Translations under genes and position numbers: made by a program
Assembly (NCBI GenBank): GCA_011390515.1
Contig: JAABSJ010000022.1
Coordinates: 1 to 45,536, forward strand
DNA: 45,536 nucleotides
Direction: 5' to 3'
Source: Oscillatoria sp.
Lineage (GTDB): Bacteria > Cyanobacteriota > Cyanobacteriia > Cyanobacteriales > Laspinemataceae
Notes under the pieces: generated by a model
What the model was told of the DNA's origin: nothing
What the model saw: the letters and a program-made list of their open reading frames with translations, nothing else
Database searches by the model: none
Shown: piece after piece, positions 25,390 through 34,628 of the stretch
Layout of the letters: each line of letters opens with the position of its first letter
Numbering within the stretch: the first letter of the stretch is position 1

Positions 25390-27576
25390 ATGGGCAAAGT
25401 AGTCGGCATTGACCTGGGGACAACCAACTCAGTGGTCGCAGTTATGGAGGGAGGCAAGCCGGTGGTGATTGCCAATGCAGAAGGAACGCGGACAACTCCC
25501 TCCGTGGTCGGTTTTAGCAAAGAAGGGGAACAGCTAGTCGGGCAAATGGCCCGACGGCAAGCAGTGCTTAATCCCCAAAATACCTTTTATGCCATCAAGC
25601 GGTTTATGGGCCGCCGCTATGGGGAACTTTCCTCGGACTCCAAGCGAGTTCCTTACACCATCCGACGGGATGAAGAGGACAACATCAAAATTAAATGTCC
25701 TCGTCTCAAAAAAGACTTCTCTGCCGAAGAAGTCTCGGCGATGATTTTGCGGAAACTGGTAGATGAAGCCAGCCGCTATCTGGGAGAACCCGTAACCGGC
25801 GCTGTGATTACAGTTCCGGCTTATTTTAACGATGCCCAAAGACAGGCCACCCGCAATGCCGGACGGATTGCCGGGATAGATGTCAAGCGGATCATCAATG
25901 AACCGACAGCCGCCTCATTAGCCTATGGCTTTGACCAGCTAGATTATAAAACCATTCTCGTCTTTGACCTAGGGGGTGGCACCTTTGACGTTTCCATCAT
26001 GGAAGTTGGGGATGGGGTGTTTGAGGTCAAGTCTACCGCTGGGGATACCCAGTTGGGGGGCAATGATTTCGATAAAAAAATTGTAGACTGGCTGGCGGAG
26101 CAATTCCTGACCACAGAAGATGTAGACTTGCGACGCGATCGCCAAAGTTTGCAGCGGTTGATTGAAGCCGCAGAAAAAGCCAAAATAGAACTCTCTGGCG
26201 TCCAAGTCACCGATGTCAACCTGCCCTTTATCACCGCCACCGCTGAAGGACCCAAACACCTAGAAACCAAACTGACGCGATCGCAATTTGAAGCCCTCTG
26301 CGGCGACCTAATTCGACGACTCCGCATTCCCCTCAAGCGGGCATTCACCGACGCAGGAATGAGCCCCGCCCAAATCGATGAAGTCGTCCTCGTCGGCGGT
26401 TCTACCCGGATTCCCCTGGTCAAAGAACTGGTCCGCAGCTTAATCGATCGCGAACCCAATCAAAACGTCAACCCCGATGAAGTCGTCGCCGTCGGTGCCG
26501 CCATTCAAGCAGGAATTCTCGCCGGAGAAATCCGCGATGTCCTGCTGTTAGACGTCACTCCCCTGTCCGTGGGACTGGAAACCATCGGTGGGGTGATGAA
26601 AAAATTAATTCCCCGCAACACCACCATTCCCGTGCGACGTTCGGATATCTTTTCGACATCGGAGAATAATCAAACCGTCGTAGAAATTCATATTGTCCAG
26701 GGAGAACGGGAAATGGTTGCCGATAATAAATCCTTGGGACGGTTTAAATTGACCGGAATTCCGCCTGCACCTCGGGGAGTTCCCCAAATTCAAGTATCCT
26801 TTGATGTGGATGCCAATGGAATTTTGCAGGTGACTGCCTTAGACCGGATGACCGGGCGAGAGCAGAGTGTGGTGATTCAGGGGGCATCTACCCTCAGCGA
26901 ATCAGAAGTGATGCGGATGATTCAGGAGGCCGATGAATATGCCCAAGTCGATCGCGAACGCCGGGAACGAATCGAAAAACGTAACCGAGTCGAGGCATTA
27001 GCCTATCAAGCGGAACGGCAACTCAGAGAGGCGACTTTGGATTATGGCATCCAATTTGTGGCCCCTCATCGCGGACGGATTGAAACCGCCATCCGAGATC
27101 TGCGCCAGAGTTTAGAACGGGGGGACGAACGGGGAATCGACTTAGCCCAGTCTGACCTTCAGGATGCAGTCTACGAACTCAACCGGGAAATCTATCGGCG
27201 CACTCAAGAGACGGAGGAGGAAGAGAGTATTTTTGGCTCAATCCGCCGTGCTTTTACCGAAGACCGACCGGAACGAGAGTCTGTGAGAGATGATTTCTTC
27301 GAGACTGCCTATCGGCAACCGCGAGAAATCTATCCCGGAGACAGTCGCGCAGCCCAATCCCGAGATATCTATTCCGCAGACAATCGCGGACCCCAATCCC
27401 GAGAAATCTATCCCGGAGACAGTCGCGGATCCCAATCCCGAGACTTTTATCCCGGAGACAGTCGCGGACCCCGACGTCGAGGACGGTCCTCGGTCTCGGG
27501 GACGAGTGGCCCAAACCGTTACAATAATCCCTACCAGGATGAAGATTGGGATGACGATGATGAAGAGTGGTTGTAA
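25390..27576 (+). CDS. dnaK3: Hsp70 chaperone DnaK3
   Basis: This is a 728-residue Hsp70. The ATPase domain (1 to about 380) has [31 protein letters not shown] and [12 protein letters not shown]. The linker [11 protein letters not shown] precedes the substrate-binding domain, and a helical lid follows to about residue 620. The sequence [20 protein letters not shown] and the adjacent J-protein gene mark it as the cyanobacterial DnaK3 type, which is associated with thylakoid membranes and is essential where tested. The C-terminal tail replaces the usual EEVD-like end. Residues 645-696 are four 13-residue repeats of the form [13 protein letters not shown], then a basic patch and an acidic end ([12 protein letters not shown]). 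The start has GGTGGAG upstream. It is probably co-transcribed with dnaJ, 180 bp downstream. Confidence 0.95.
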   Translation: MGKVVGIDLGTTNSVVAVMEGGKPVVIANAEGTRTTPSVVGFSKEGEQLVGQMARRQAVLNPQNTFYAIKRFMGRRYGELSSDSKRVPYTIRRDEEDNIKIKCPRLKKDFSAEEVSAMILRKLVDEASRYLGEPVTGAVITVPAYFNDAQRQATRNAGRIAGIDVKRIINEPTAASLAYGFDQLDYKTILVFDLGGGTFDVSIMEVGDGVFEVKSTAGDTQLGGNDFDKKIVDWLAEQFLTTEDVDLRRDRQSLQRLIEAAEKAKIELSGVQVTDVNLPFITATAEGPKHLETKLTRSQFEALCGDLIRRLRIPLKRAFTDAGMSPAQIDEVVLVGGSTRIPLVKELVRSLIDREPNQNVNPDEVVAVGAAIQAGILAGEIRDVLLLDVTPLSVGLETIGGVMKKLIPRNTTIPVRRSDIFSTSENNQTVVEIHIVQGEREMVADNKSLGRFKLTGIPPAPRGVPQIQVSFDVDANGILQVTALDRMTGREQSVVIQGASTLSESEVMRMIQEADEYAQVDRERRERIEKRNRVEALAYQAERQLREATLDYGIQFVAPHRGRIETAIRDLRQSLERGDERGIDLAQSDLQDAVYELNREIYRRTQETEEEESIFGSIRRAFTEDRPERESVRDDFFETAYRQPREIYPGDSRAAQSRDIYSADNRGPQSREIYPGDSRGSQSRDFYPGDSRGPRRRGRSSVSGTSGPNRYNNPYQDEDWDDDDEEWL
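27322..27477 (+). repeat. Four 39-bp repeats in the dnaK3 tail
   Basis: Four consecutive in-frame 39-bp units begin at 27322, 27361, 27400 and 27439, each encoding a 13-residue unit like [13 protein letters not shown]. Because of the repeat, the opposite strand is also open for over 150 codons, but that is a by-product. Confidence 0.85.
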
Positions 27577-27756
27577 AATCAAGCGTGCGCGAACGATTTT
27601 GGATTGCGATCGCGCTTTGGTGAGGGGAAGGGGGGTGCGGTCGGGTCCCCTCGCGCCGTGGCAGGGGCAACCCAACCGCAGTCCCCTCCATAACTCCAAG
27701 GTCGTCCGTCCATCTAATTGATAACAATCCAAAATCTAACGTCTAAAATCGCGGAT

Positions 27757-28764
27757 ATGCAGAACTGGCGCAATTATTACGAAATTCTCGGATTGACGAA
27801 AGAAGCCTCTACGGAGTCGATTAAAAAAGCCTACCGGCGACTGGCAAGGCAGTATCATCCCGATCTGAATCCGGGCAATAAAGTCGCCGAGGAAAAATTT
27901 AAGGACCTCTCGGAAGCGTATGAGGTCCTCTCGGACCCGAACAAGCGGGCGCAATACGACGAATTTAGTCGGTTTTTGGGCAAGAAAGGTTTTAAAGGTC
28001 GCGCAGCGGTGCGACCCCCAAGCTGGAACAGTCGCAGCAATCCCTTTGCGGCAGGGTCGTCCCGGGAACCTCAGAACTCCAGCAATTTCTCGGAATATGC
28101 CAATTTTGACAGCTTTGTAGATGAACTGCTGGGCCGTCGGGAAACCCGGACTGCGGGGGTGGGGGTAGGGACTACGGCTACCGCCAGCGATCGCGATGCC
28201 TTTCAACCCCGCAGCAGCAAAACTGCCTATACGATTCCGGCGCGTCCTAATCCCCGGGATGTGGAAGCGCGTCTGACTTTACCTCTGGAAAAAGCCTATA
28301 CCGGGGGTCGAGAACGGATTCGCCTGGAAGATGGCCGATCGCTGGAAGTGACGATGCCAACAGGCATGGTCACGGGTCAGCGGATTCGTCTGCGCGGTCA
28401 AGGCATGAATGGGGGGGATTTGTATTTAAAAATCACCGTTGCCCCCCACGGGTTTTTTAAGGTTGAAGGTGCGGATATCTACTGTGTACTCCCGATTTCC
28501 CCCTGTGAGGCGGTCCTCGGTGGGGCGGTGGAAGTCCCGACCCTGGATGGGTTGGTGAAAATGACTCTCCCCCCAGGGGTTGGACCGGGTAAACGGTTGC
28601 GTCTGGCCAATAAGGGCTATCCCACTGGGGATGGCAAGCGGGGTGACCAACTTGTGGAAATTGTGATTGCGGTTCCGAAACAGGTCACGGACCAGGAACG
28701 AGAACTCTATGAGAAATTGCGTCAGATTGAAACATTTAAGCCGCGTCAGGATTTGCTGATTTAG
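27757..28764 (+). CDS. dnaJ: Type II DnaJ-family co-chaperone
   Basis: This is a 335-residue J-protein that would stimulate the ATPase of the adjacent DnaK3. The J domain is at residues 5-70 with the HPD motif at 34-36 ([10 protein letters not shown]). A Gly/Ser/Phe-poor linker (about 75-160) is followed by two beta-sandwich substrate-binding domains ([39 protein letters not shown]). There is no CxxCxGxG zinc finger, so it is type II (CbpA/DjlA-like rather than canonical DnaJ). The ATG at 27757 fits the family start ([13 protein letters not shown]). An in-frame TTG at 27718 would add 13 residues. A hairpin about 20 bases after the stop may end the dnaK3-dnaJ transcript. Confidence 0.93.
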   Translation: MQNWRNYYEILGLTKEASTESIKKAYRRLARQYHPDLNPGNKVAEEKFKDLSEAYEVLSDPNKRAQYDEFSRFLGKKGFKGRAAVRPPSWNSRSNPFAAGSSREPQNSSNFSEYANFDSFVDELLGRRETRTAGVGVGTTATASDRDAFQPRSSKTAYTIPARPNPRDVEARLTLPLEKAYTGGRERIRLEDGRSLEVTMPTGMVTGQRIRLRGQGMNGGDLYLKITVAPHGFFKVEGADIYCVLPISPCEAVLGGAVEVPTLDGLVKMTLPPGVGPGKRLRLANKGYPTGDGKRGDQLVEIVIAVPKQVTDQERELYEKLRQIETFKPRQDLLI

Positions 28765-28782
28765 GGACAAGTGTCGGTGAGT

Positions 28783-28811
28783 GCGGAGGCATTTCGGGGG
28801 ATTGCCTCCGC
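28783..28811 (+). terminator. Hairpin after dnaJ
   Basis: GCGGAGGCA (28783-28791) pairs with TGCCTCCGC (28803-28811) around an 11-base loop, about 20 bases after the dnaJ stop. No T-run follows, so termination is only possible, not clear. The rest of the 354-bp gap to the next kinase shows no gene. Confidence 0.45.
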
Positions 28812-29118
28812 TGAAAATAGTAGCCTTAAATACAATACGAAACGGCCAGAATTTTTTATAGCATTGCTGTGAAATGATTTCTCTGAAATCTCTACAATCT
28901 CTTGGGTAAAATAGGATAAGCTAATTAATGAAGGGAAAATTTTAACGCCCTAAAACCGTTTCGGTTTAAAAAATGCCAACTTCTACAATCTCCTGATCTA
29001 TCAGGGCAGAAGAGGCAAATCCCTGGCTCAGTTGTAGGGGCCTCAGATCCATCAGGTTTTGCTTTCGTAAAAATAGCTATCGCTGACTTGTGGGTAATTG
29101 AATAAATATGAGAGTGTG

Positions 29119-31965
29119 ATGCGATCGCGATTGTCACCTTACATTGCTGCTGTCTGTTCGGCTGGCCTAGTTATCGCCGGAGTTTGGGCCCTGGCTAAGT
29201 CGGAAATCGAACGCAACCGTCAGCAAATTCGCACGGACGTCTTGCTCCAACTCAGTACCAAGCGAGCTAGACTCGAAAGCGCCTTAAACTCCCGACTGTT
29301 TATTACTCGGGGTCTGCTTGCCTACGTTTCCAACCATCCCAATGTGACTCCAGAGCAATTTGAGAGCCTTGCTCAAGTCATGGTTTCTGAGCAAACGGGG
29401 ATTCTGAATATTCAGTTGGCTAAAGATAATATTATCAGTCATCTTTATCCGTTCGAGGGTCATGAAACTGCCCTGGGTCTCAACCTCCTGGAATATTACA
29501 CCTCTCAACAGATTGTCCGACAAAGTATCGAGAGTAAAAGTACCCTCGTGGCCGGTCCGGCGCCGTTAGTTCAGGGGGGAACTGCCTTAGTGAGTCGCAC
29601 CCCCATTTTCCTGAATTCCCCGAATAGTCCCGGGGAGGGTGCTTATTGGGGTCTGGTTGCGATTATCATCGATCCGCAGGTGCTCTTCGCCGATGCCGGA
29701 ATCCTCCCCACCCACAAGGCGATCGCCACTCCTCCAGGACGCAAACCCACCCTAACTCAATCTCGCTTCAATACTCCCATTCCCGTCCAGTACGCCATTC
29801 GCGGAAGCGATGGCTTAGGGCCCCAAGGGGCTGTATTTTTCGGCGATCCAGACTTGTTTAATCGTAACCCGGTTCTCCTGGATGTTTCCTTACCCAACGG
29901 GTCCTGGCAAATGGCCGCTATCCCCTTGGAGGGATGGCCCGTGAGTAGACCCATTGGCTGGTTATACTCCCTCGGTGGGTTTTTAGCCTTCTCCTGTGGA
30001 TTATCTACTTTTATCTGGGTCAGAAAACCTTGGGAAATGGAGTTGGCGGTGGAACGGGCCACCTTTGCCCTCCAAAAGAGTCAGGAACGCTATGCGATCG
30101 CCGTTGCCGGGGCCAATGATGGGATATGGGACTGGGATTTGAACGCCCAAGAAATCTATTTTTCTCCCCGGTGGAAGTCGGCGATCGGCTGCGACCCCGA
30201 CGAAATCGGGTCCAATCCCGATGAATGGTTCAGTCGCATTCACCCCGATGACTTTGAACGAGTGGAAGCCGATATTCAGGCCCACTTAAAAGGACGGAGC
30301 CCTCACTTACAAACAGAATATCGGATCTTGCATACCAATGGGTCCTATCTTTGGATGCTGGTTCGGGGGATGGCGGTTCGGGATGCCGATGGCAATCCCT
30401 ATCGGTTTGCGGGGTCCCAAACGGATATTACCGATCGCCGACGGGCGCGAGAGGCCCTGCGCGTCTCTCAGGAAAAGTTTTCTAAAGCCTTTCGCGCTTC
30501 TCCCGATGCGATCGCCATTACCACCCTAGAGGAAGGTCGTTATATTGAAGTGAACGATCGCTTCCTAGAAATGTCCGGCTTTGAGTGGGCTGAAGTCATC
30601 GGCAACAACTCAACCGATCTGAATATTTGGGTCTATGAATCCGAAAAAATGACCTGTATTGAGGAATTACAAACCTGTGGTCGAGTCATCGATCGCGAAA
30701 TCCACTTTAGAATGAAATCCGGGGAAATTCGCGTCGGCTTATTCTGTGCCGAATCTATTGTCTTAGAGGGAGTTCCCTGTGTGGTTTCCATCACCCGAGA
30801 TATCACCGAGCGCAAACAGTACGAAGAAAAATTATACCATACCACGTCGGAACTCCAAGCCATTTTCAAAGCCCTGCCAGATTTATACTTCAAACTCGAT
30901 CGCCAGGCCACAATTTTAGATTATCAAGCCGGAAAAGTATCCGACCTTTACCGGCCTCCGGAAGAATTTCTAGGGCGGAAAATTAATGAAGTTCTCCCCT
31001 CAGATGTCAGTCAAACCTTTACAGATGCCCTGGATGAAGTCAAAGCTAATCGCAATTTAGTCTATCGCGAATACGCCTTAACCGTCAATGATCGCCTCAA
31101 ATACTTTGAAGCCCGACTTCTCCCTCTGCTGGAAAACCAAACCATCGTGATTGTCCGAGACATTACCAGTCGCAAACAAGCTGAACTCATGCTCTACCAG
31201 GCCAAAGAAGCTGCCGAAGCGGCCAATGAAGCCAAAAGTATGTTTTTGGCTAATATGAGCCATGAACTGCGAACCCCCCTGAATGCGATCGTCGGCTATA
31301 GTGAAATCCTCGAAGAAGAAGCCGAAGAAGTGGGCATCCCGGATTTTATTCCCGACCTGAAAAAAATTCAGTTTGCCGGAAAGCATCTATTGAGTTTGAT
31401 TAATGATATTCTCGACCTCTCGAAAATTGAAGCGGGTAAAATGGATATTTACCTAGAACCCTTCGAGGTGGCCCCAGTGATCGAGGCAGCAGTGGCGACC
31501 ATTCACCCCTTAGTCCAGAAAAATGGAAATCACCTCCAGGTTAACGCTCCCCCCGATATGGGCCAAATGTATTCGGATTTAAACAAAGTTCGGCAAGTGC
31601 TGTTGAACTTATTAAGCAACGCTGCTAAATTTACCGAAAATGGGACCATCACCTTGGAAGTGAGACTGATTTCCGACGGGGGATTTGCCCCGGATCAGCC
31701 CCCGGACTGGATTGAATTTCGGGTGATTGATACCGGAATTGGGATGACATCACAGCAGATGGAGCAGATTTTTAATGCCTTTACTCAGGCTGACCCCAGT
31801 ACCACCCGCAAGTATGGAGGAACTGGATTAGGACTGGCGATCGGTCAGCGATTCTGTGAAATGATGGGAGGGGAAATCACCGTTTCCAGCGAACTCGGGT
31901 CCGGATCGACCTTTACGGTCCGCCTGCCTTACCGCTTTCAGTTTCCGGCTAACCTAATGGAGTAA
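29119..31965 (+). CDS. Membrane histidine kinase with CHASE sensor and three PAS domains
   Basis: This is a 948-residue sensor kinase. TM1 (about 8-26) and TM2 (about 279-301) bracket an extracytoplasmic CHASE domain (about 45-230, with LEYYTSQQIVRQSIES and GGTALVSRTPIF). Three PAS domains follow (about 325-445, 452-570, 573-695); the first has the PAS_3 pattern DGIWDWDLN. HisKA with H715 ([20 protein letters not shown]) and HATPase_c ([18 protein letters not shown]) complete it. There is no receiver, so the phosphate must pass to a separate protein. The start is ATG 29119; a GTG at 29116 and a TTG at 29098 are in frame. The kinase downstream at 32.4 kb has a closely related catalytic core plus two receivers and may be its relay partner. 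CHASE ligands vary and none is predicted. Confidence 0.92.
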   Translation: MRSRLSPYIAAVCSAGLVIAGVWALAKSEIERNRQQIRTDVLLQLSTKRARLESALNSRLFITRGLLAYVSNHPNVTPEQFESLAQVMVSEQTGILNIQLAKDNIISHLYPFEGHETALGLNLLEYYTSQQIVRQSIESKSTLVAGPAPLVQGGTALVSRTPIFLNSPNSPGEGAYWGLVAIIIDPQVLFADAGILPTHKAIATPPGRKPTLTQSRFNTPIPVQYAIRGSDGLGPQGAVFFGDPDLFNRNPVLLDVSLPNGSWQMAAIPLEGWPVSRPIGWLYSLGGFLAFSCGLSTFIWVRKPWEMELAVERATFALQKSQERYAIAVAGANDGIWDWDLNAQEIYFSPRWKSAIGCDPDEIGSNPDEWFSRIHPDDFERVEADIQAHLKGRSPHLQTEYRILHTNGSYLWMLVRGMAVRDADGNPYRFAGSQTDITDRRRAREALRVSQEKFSKAFRASPDAIAITTLEEGRYIEVNDRFLEMSGFEWAEVIGNNSTDLNIWVYESEKMTCIEELQTCGRVIDREIHFRMKSGEIRVGLFCAESIVLEGVPCVVSITRDITERKQYEEKLYHTTSELQAIFKALPDLYFKLDRQATILDYQAGKVSDLYRPPEEFLGRKINEVLPSDVSQTFTDALDEVKANRNLVYREYALTVNDRLKYFEARLLPLLENQTIVIVRDITSRKQAELMLYQAKEAAEAANEAKSMFLANMSHELRTPLNAIVGYSEILEEEAEEVGIPDFIPDLKKIQFAGKHLLSLINDILDLSKIEAGKMDIYLEPFEVAPVIEAAVATIHPLVQKNGNHLQVNAPPDMGQMYSDLNKVRQVLLNLLSNAAKFTENGTITLEVRLISDGGFAPDQPPDWIEFRVIDTGIGMTSQQMEQIFNAFTQADPSTTRKYGGTGLGLAIGQRFCEMMGGEITVSSELGSGSTFTVRLPYRFQFPANLME

Positions 31966-32351
31966 CAAAACCACCCAAAACCACTCACGAGTTCAGGCAT
32001 TGTTTTGAAAAGTACCCAGTTTAAGGAGGGAAGGATGATCGGGTTTAAAACTAAGTTTGGGTTACGAAAAGAAAGCGGGCGTATAATAGCACTTCCCCTT
32101 GCCAAGACTAGCAAGGGACAGCCTGATGTGCCCCGACTCATAATCAATCCGATTGTCAAACACCTACTTGATTTACTTTACTCTGTAGCCCGCGCCCGCT
32201 GGCTTTGTCCGTATAGCCCCACCCTTGAGAGTGCGGGTTTTTGCTCTGTAGCCCGCGCCTGCGGGCTTTGTCCGTATAGCCCCACCCTTGAGGGTGCGGG
32301 TTTTTACACTGGGTCAGTATTTTCTGGATCAGTATAGGGAGGACCACAAGC
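31966..32351. other. Spacer between the two related kinases
   Basis: About 386 bases without a gene. They hold the tandem 63-bp repeat at 32181-32306 and, at the end, the ribosome-binding site AGGGAGGA of the next kinase. A forward frame at 32005-32337 runs through the repeats and is not a credible protein. Confidence 0.5.
32181..32306 (+). repeat. Tandem 63-bp repeat
   Basis: Two units, 32181-32243 and 32244-32306, each begin CTCTGTAGCCCGCGCC and end GTGCGGGTTTTT. Each contains the hairpin-forming CCCCACCCTTGAG. The same ends appear at about 836-852, 24.35-24.43 kb and 43.1-43.6 kb, so this is one dispersed family. Confidence 0.75.
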
Positions 32352-34496
32352 GTGCTTTATCCAGAACAAGACCAGCTAACCCTGGATTCAACCTTGGCGG
32401 ATTTACCTTCCCATGATTTTCAAGTCCCCGCCTCCACCCTCGGACAGGTTGTCAGCCAAGCCTTTCAAACTCACCTGGAGTTACCCGGCGTGATGATTAT
32501 CTCCGATGAACAACCCCTCGGCATCATTTCCCGTCGGAAATTTTTTGAATGGCTGAGTCGTCCCTACGGATTAGAAATTTATCTCAAACGTCCCATGTCC
32601 GTCCTGTGGAGCATAATCCAAGCGGTGGAAACCAAATCTGGCATCTATTCCCCGCCGCTGCATCTCCCCACATCCTGTAAAATCAACGAAGCGGTTGATG
32701 TGGCCCTGGCCCGTGACCCCCATCAAGCCTACGAACCGATCGCCCTAGTCTTCCCCGATGGACAAGTGCGATTTTTAGATTTGCATATCCTCTTAGTCGC
32801 ACATTCTCGCCTATTCCAACTGGCGAATCAAACCATTGAAGAGAAAAAAGATGCGGCGATCGCCGCCAACCGCGCTAAAAGTCAATTTTTAGCCAATATG
32901 AGTCATGAACTGCGGACCCCTCTCAATGCCATCCTCGGTTACAGTGAAATGTTACAAGAAGATGCCGAAGATATGGGTCAAGAAGACTTGAGCTTGGACC
33001 TGCAAAAAATTCACGGCGCTGGAAAGCATTTACTCGGGATTATCAACGATATCCTCGACCTGTCTAAAATTGAAGCGGGTCGCATGGAACTATACCTAGA
33101 ACCCTTTGACATTGAATCCACTCTCCAGGAAGTGGTCGGTACCGTCCAACCCCTAATCGAAAAAAATAGCAATCAGATGGCGGTCCGATATGCGCCGGAA
33201 CTCGGCTCAATGTGGGCTGACTTAACCAAAGTTAGACAAAATTTATTTAATCTGCTCTCCAATGCCGCTAAATTTACAGAAAATGGCACAATTTCCCTGG
33301 AAGTCACCCGCATCCCGAACCCCCAACCCCAAGATTCTGCCCATGAGGTCCTCTGTGCAGTTCTCGCACAACCGCCGGAATCTGGCTATGTAACTCCGGG
33401 ACTTCCTCACTCTGAATCCGATTGGATTTGTTTTCAAATCAAAGATACGGGAATTGGGATGACACCGGAGCAAATTAATCGGTTATTTGAGGCATTTACT
33501 CAAGCGGATGCCTCCACCACCCGCAAGTATGGTGGGACGGGTCTAGGGTTGGCGATCGCCAAGCGATTCTGTGAGATGATGGGGGGTGATATTACCGTCA
33601 CCAGTCAGGAAGGAGAAGGGTCTACCTTTACCATGCTTCTCCCCGCACAAGTTAAGGCACTTCCCAATCCAGAACAGGAGTCTTCCCCGATGACAGAATG
33701 GGATGCTTTACCGGAAAGTGGCAAAACGGTGTTGGTGATTGATGATGACCCGACAGTTCATGAGCTGATGCAGCGCTTTTTGACGAAAGAAGGCTGGGGG
33801 GTGGCGATCGCCTCCACGGGCGATCGGGGATTAGAACTCGCCAAAGAACTCCACCCCGATGCCATTACCCTCGATGTGATGATGCCCCATCAGGACGGCT
33901 GGTCCGTTCTCTGCGCCCTCAAAGCAGACCCCGAACTCGCTGATATTCCCACCATTGTCCTCACCATGATGGATAATAAGCCGATGGGGATGGCTCTAGG
34001 CGCTTCGGATTACATGACTAAACCCATTGATCGCCAACGCTTGATTGCACTGTTGCATAAATATCAGCAACGCCAATCAGAATCCTCCCCAGACAATCCT
34101 CCAGTAGAATCGATTCTGGTTGTGGAGGATGATCCAGCGACTCGGGAACTCCTTCATCGGGTCCTGGAGAACCACGGCTGGAAAACTTTTGTGGCCGAAA
34201 ATGGTCGGCGCGGTTTAGAGGCGATCGCCGCTTATCCCCCGGATTTAATATTACTCGATTTGATGATGCCCGAAATGGATGGATTTGAGTTTTTAAATGC
34301 ATTAAAACAATATCCTCACTGGCGAGCCATCCCCGTCGTCGTCATGACTGCCAAAGATATTACTCCCCAAGAGTATCTACAACTCAAAGGCTCAGTCCAA
34401 ACCATTCTCCAAAAACAAGGATTAAGTTTCGAGCGCCTCTGCACCGAAATTCGCACCATGATAGCCGAAGCTTGTCAGCATCAAAAAGTCGGATGA
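32352..34496 (+). CDS. Hybrid histidine kinase with two receivers
   Basis: This is a 714-residue soluble kinase. The N-terminal 165 residues are CBS-like ([20 protein letters not shown], then [12 protein letters not shown]), a possible small-ligand sensor. A short coiled coil leads to HisKA with H185 ([20 protein letters not shown]) and HATPase_c ([20 protein letters not shown]). Two receivers follow, with D508 ([12 protein letters not shown]) and D636 ([11 protein letters not shown]). The second lacks the usual Lys-Pro end (VQTILQKQG). The GTG start at 32352 is supported by AGGGAGGA about 9 bases upstream. Its kinase core is closely related to that of the CHASE kinase just upstream, with the same segments [19 protein letters not shown] and [10 protein letters not shown], so the two probably arose by duplication. 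Confidence 0.92.
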   Translation: MLYPEQDQLTLDSTLADLPSHDFQVPASTLGQVVSQAFQTHLELPGVMIISDEQPLGIISRRKFFEWLSRPYGLEIYLKRPMSVLWSIIQAVETKSGIYSPPLHLPTSCKINEAVDVALARDPHQAYEPIALVFPDGQVRFLDLHILLVAHSRLFQLANQTIEEKKDAAIAANRAKSQFLANMSHELRTPLNAILGYSEMLQEDAEDMGQEDLSLDLQKIHGAGKHLLGIINDILDLSKIEAGRMELYLEPFDIESTLQEVVGTVQPLIEKNSNQMAVRYAPELGSMWADLTKVRQNLFNLLSNAAKFTENGTISLEVTRIPNPQPQDSAHEVLCAVLAQPPESGYVTPGLPHSESDWICFQIKDTGIGMTPEQINRLFEAFTQADASTTRKYGGTGLGLAIAKRFCEMMGGDITVTSQEGEGSTFTMLLPAQVKALPNPEQESSPMTEWDALPESGKTVLVIDDDPTVHELMQRFLTKEGWGVAIASTGDRGLELAKELHPDAITLDVMMPHQDGWSVLCALKADPELADIPTIVLTMMDNKPMGMALGASDYMTKPIDRQRLIALLHKYQQRQSESSPDNPPVESILVVEDDPATRELLHRVLENHGWKTFVAENGRRGLEAIAAYPPDLILLDLMMPEMDGFEFLNALKQYPHWRAIPVVVMTAKDITPQEYLQLKGSVQTILQKQGLSFERLCTEIRTMIAEACQHQKVG

Positions 34497-34510
34497 AACC
34501 CTCACGTTCT

Positions 34511-34565
34511 GGGAGCATCTCAATTTGGCCTCAAAGGGGAATTTATACGTCTTGCTCCCCCTTCC
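34511..34565. mobile_element. Half copy of the GGGAGCATCTC MITE
   Basis: Bases 34511-34565 start GGGAGCATCTCAATTT and match about half of the MITE at 36833-36942 (reverse strand), with a few substitutions. The match stops after CTTGCTCCCCCTTCC. The other end is missing. Confidence 0.65.
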
Positions 34566-34581
34566 AGCAAAGACATTCATT

Positions 34582-34628
34582 CCTTATACCAAATCCGGTT
34601 GTTAAAAGTCGGTTTTCGCTTTTAGCCC
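34582..34628. repeat. Truncated dispersed repeat next to the IS1634-like element
   Basis: The sequence starting CCTTATACCAAATCCGGTTG and running to TTTTAGCCC matches the outer part of the inverted-repeat family at 43.1-43.6 kb. It stops exactly at the left end of the insertion sequence and does not resume on the other side. Confidence 0.65.

Noticed and set aside
25944-26459. 171-codon minus-strand frame inside dnaK3
   Set aside because: Fully antisense to a strongly conserved Hsp70 ATPase domain; a codon-bias shadow.
27238-27732. Long minus-strand frames (157 and 164 codons) opposite the dnaK3 tail
   Set aside because: They arise from the in-frame 39-bp repeats of dnaK3; the encoded peptides are low-complexity mirror readings.
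32181-32306. Tandem 63-bp repeats as a CRISPR array
   Set aside because: Only two units, directly abutting with no spacers, and no cas gene; they belong to a dispersed hairpin family.
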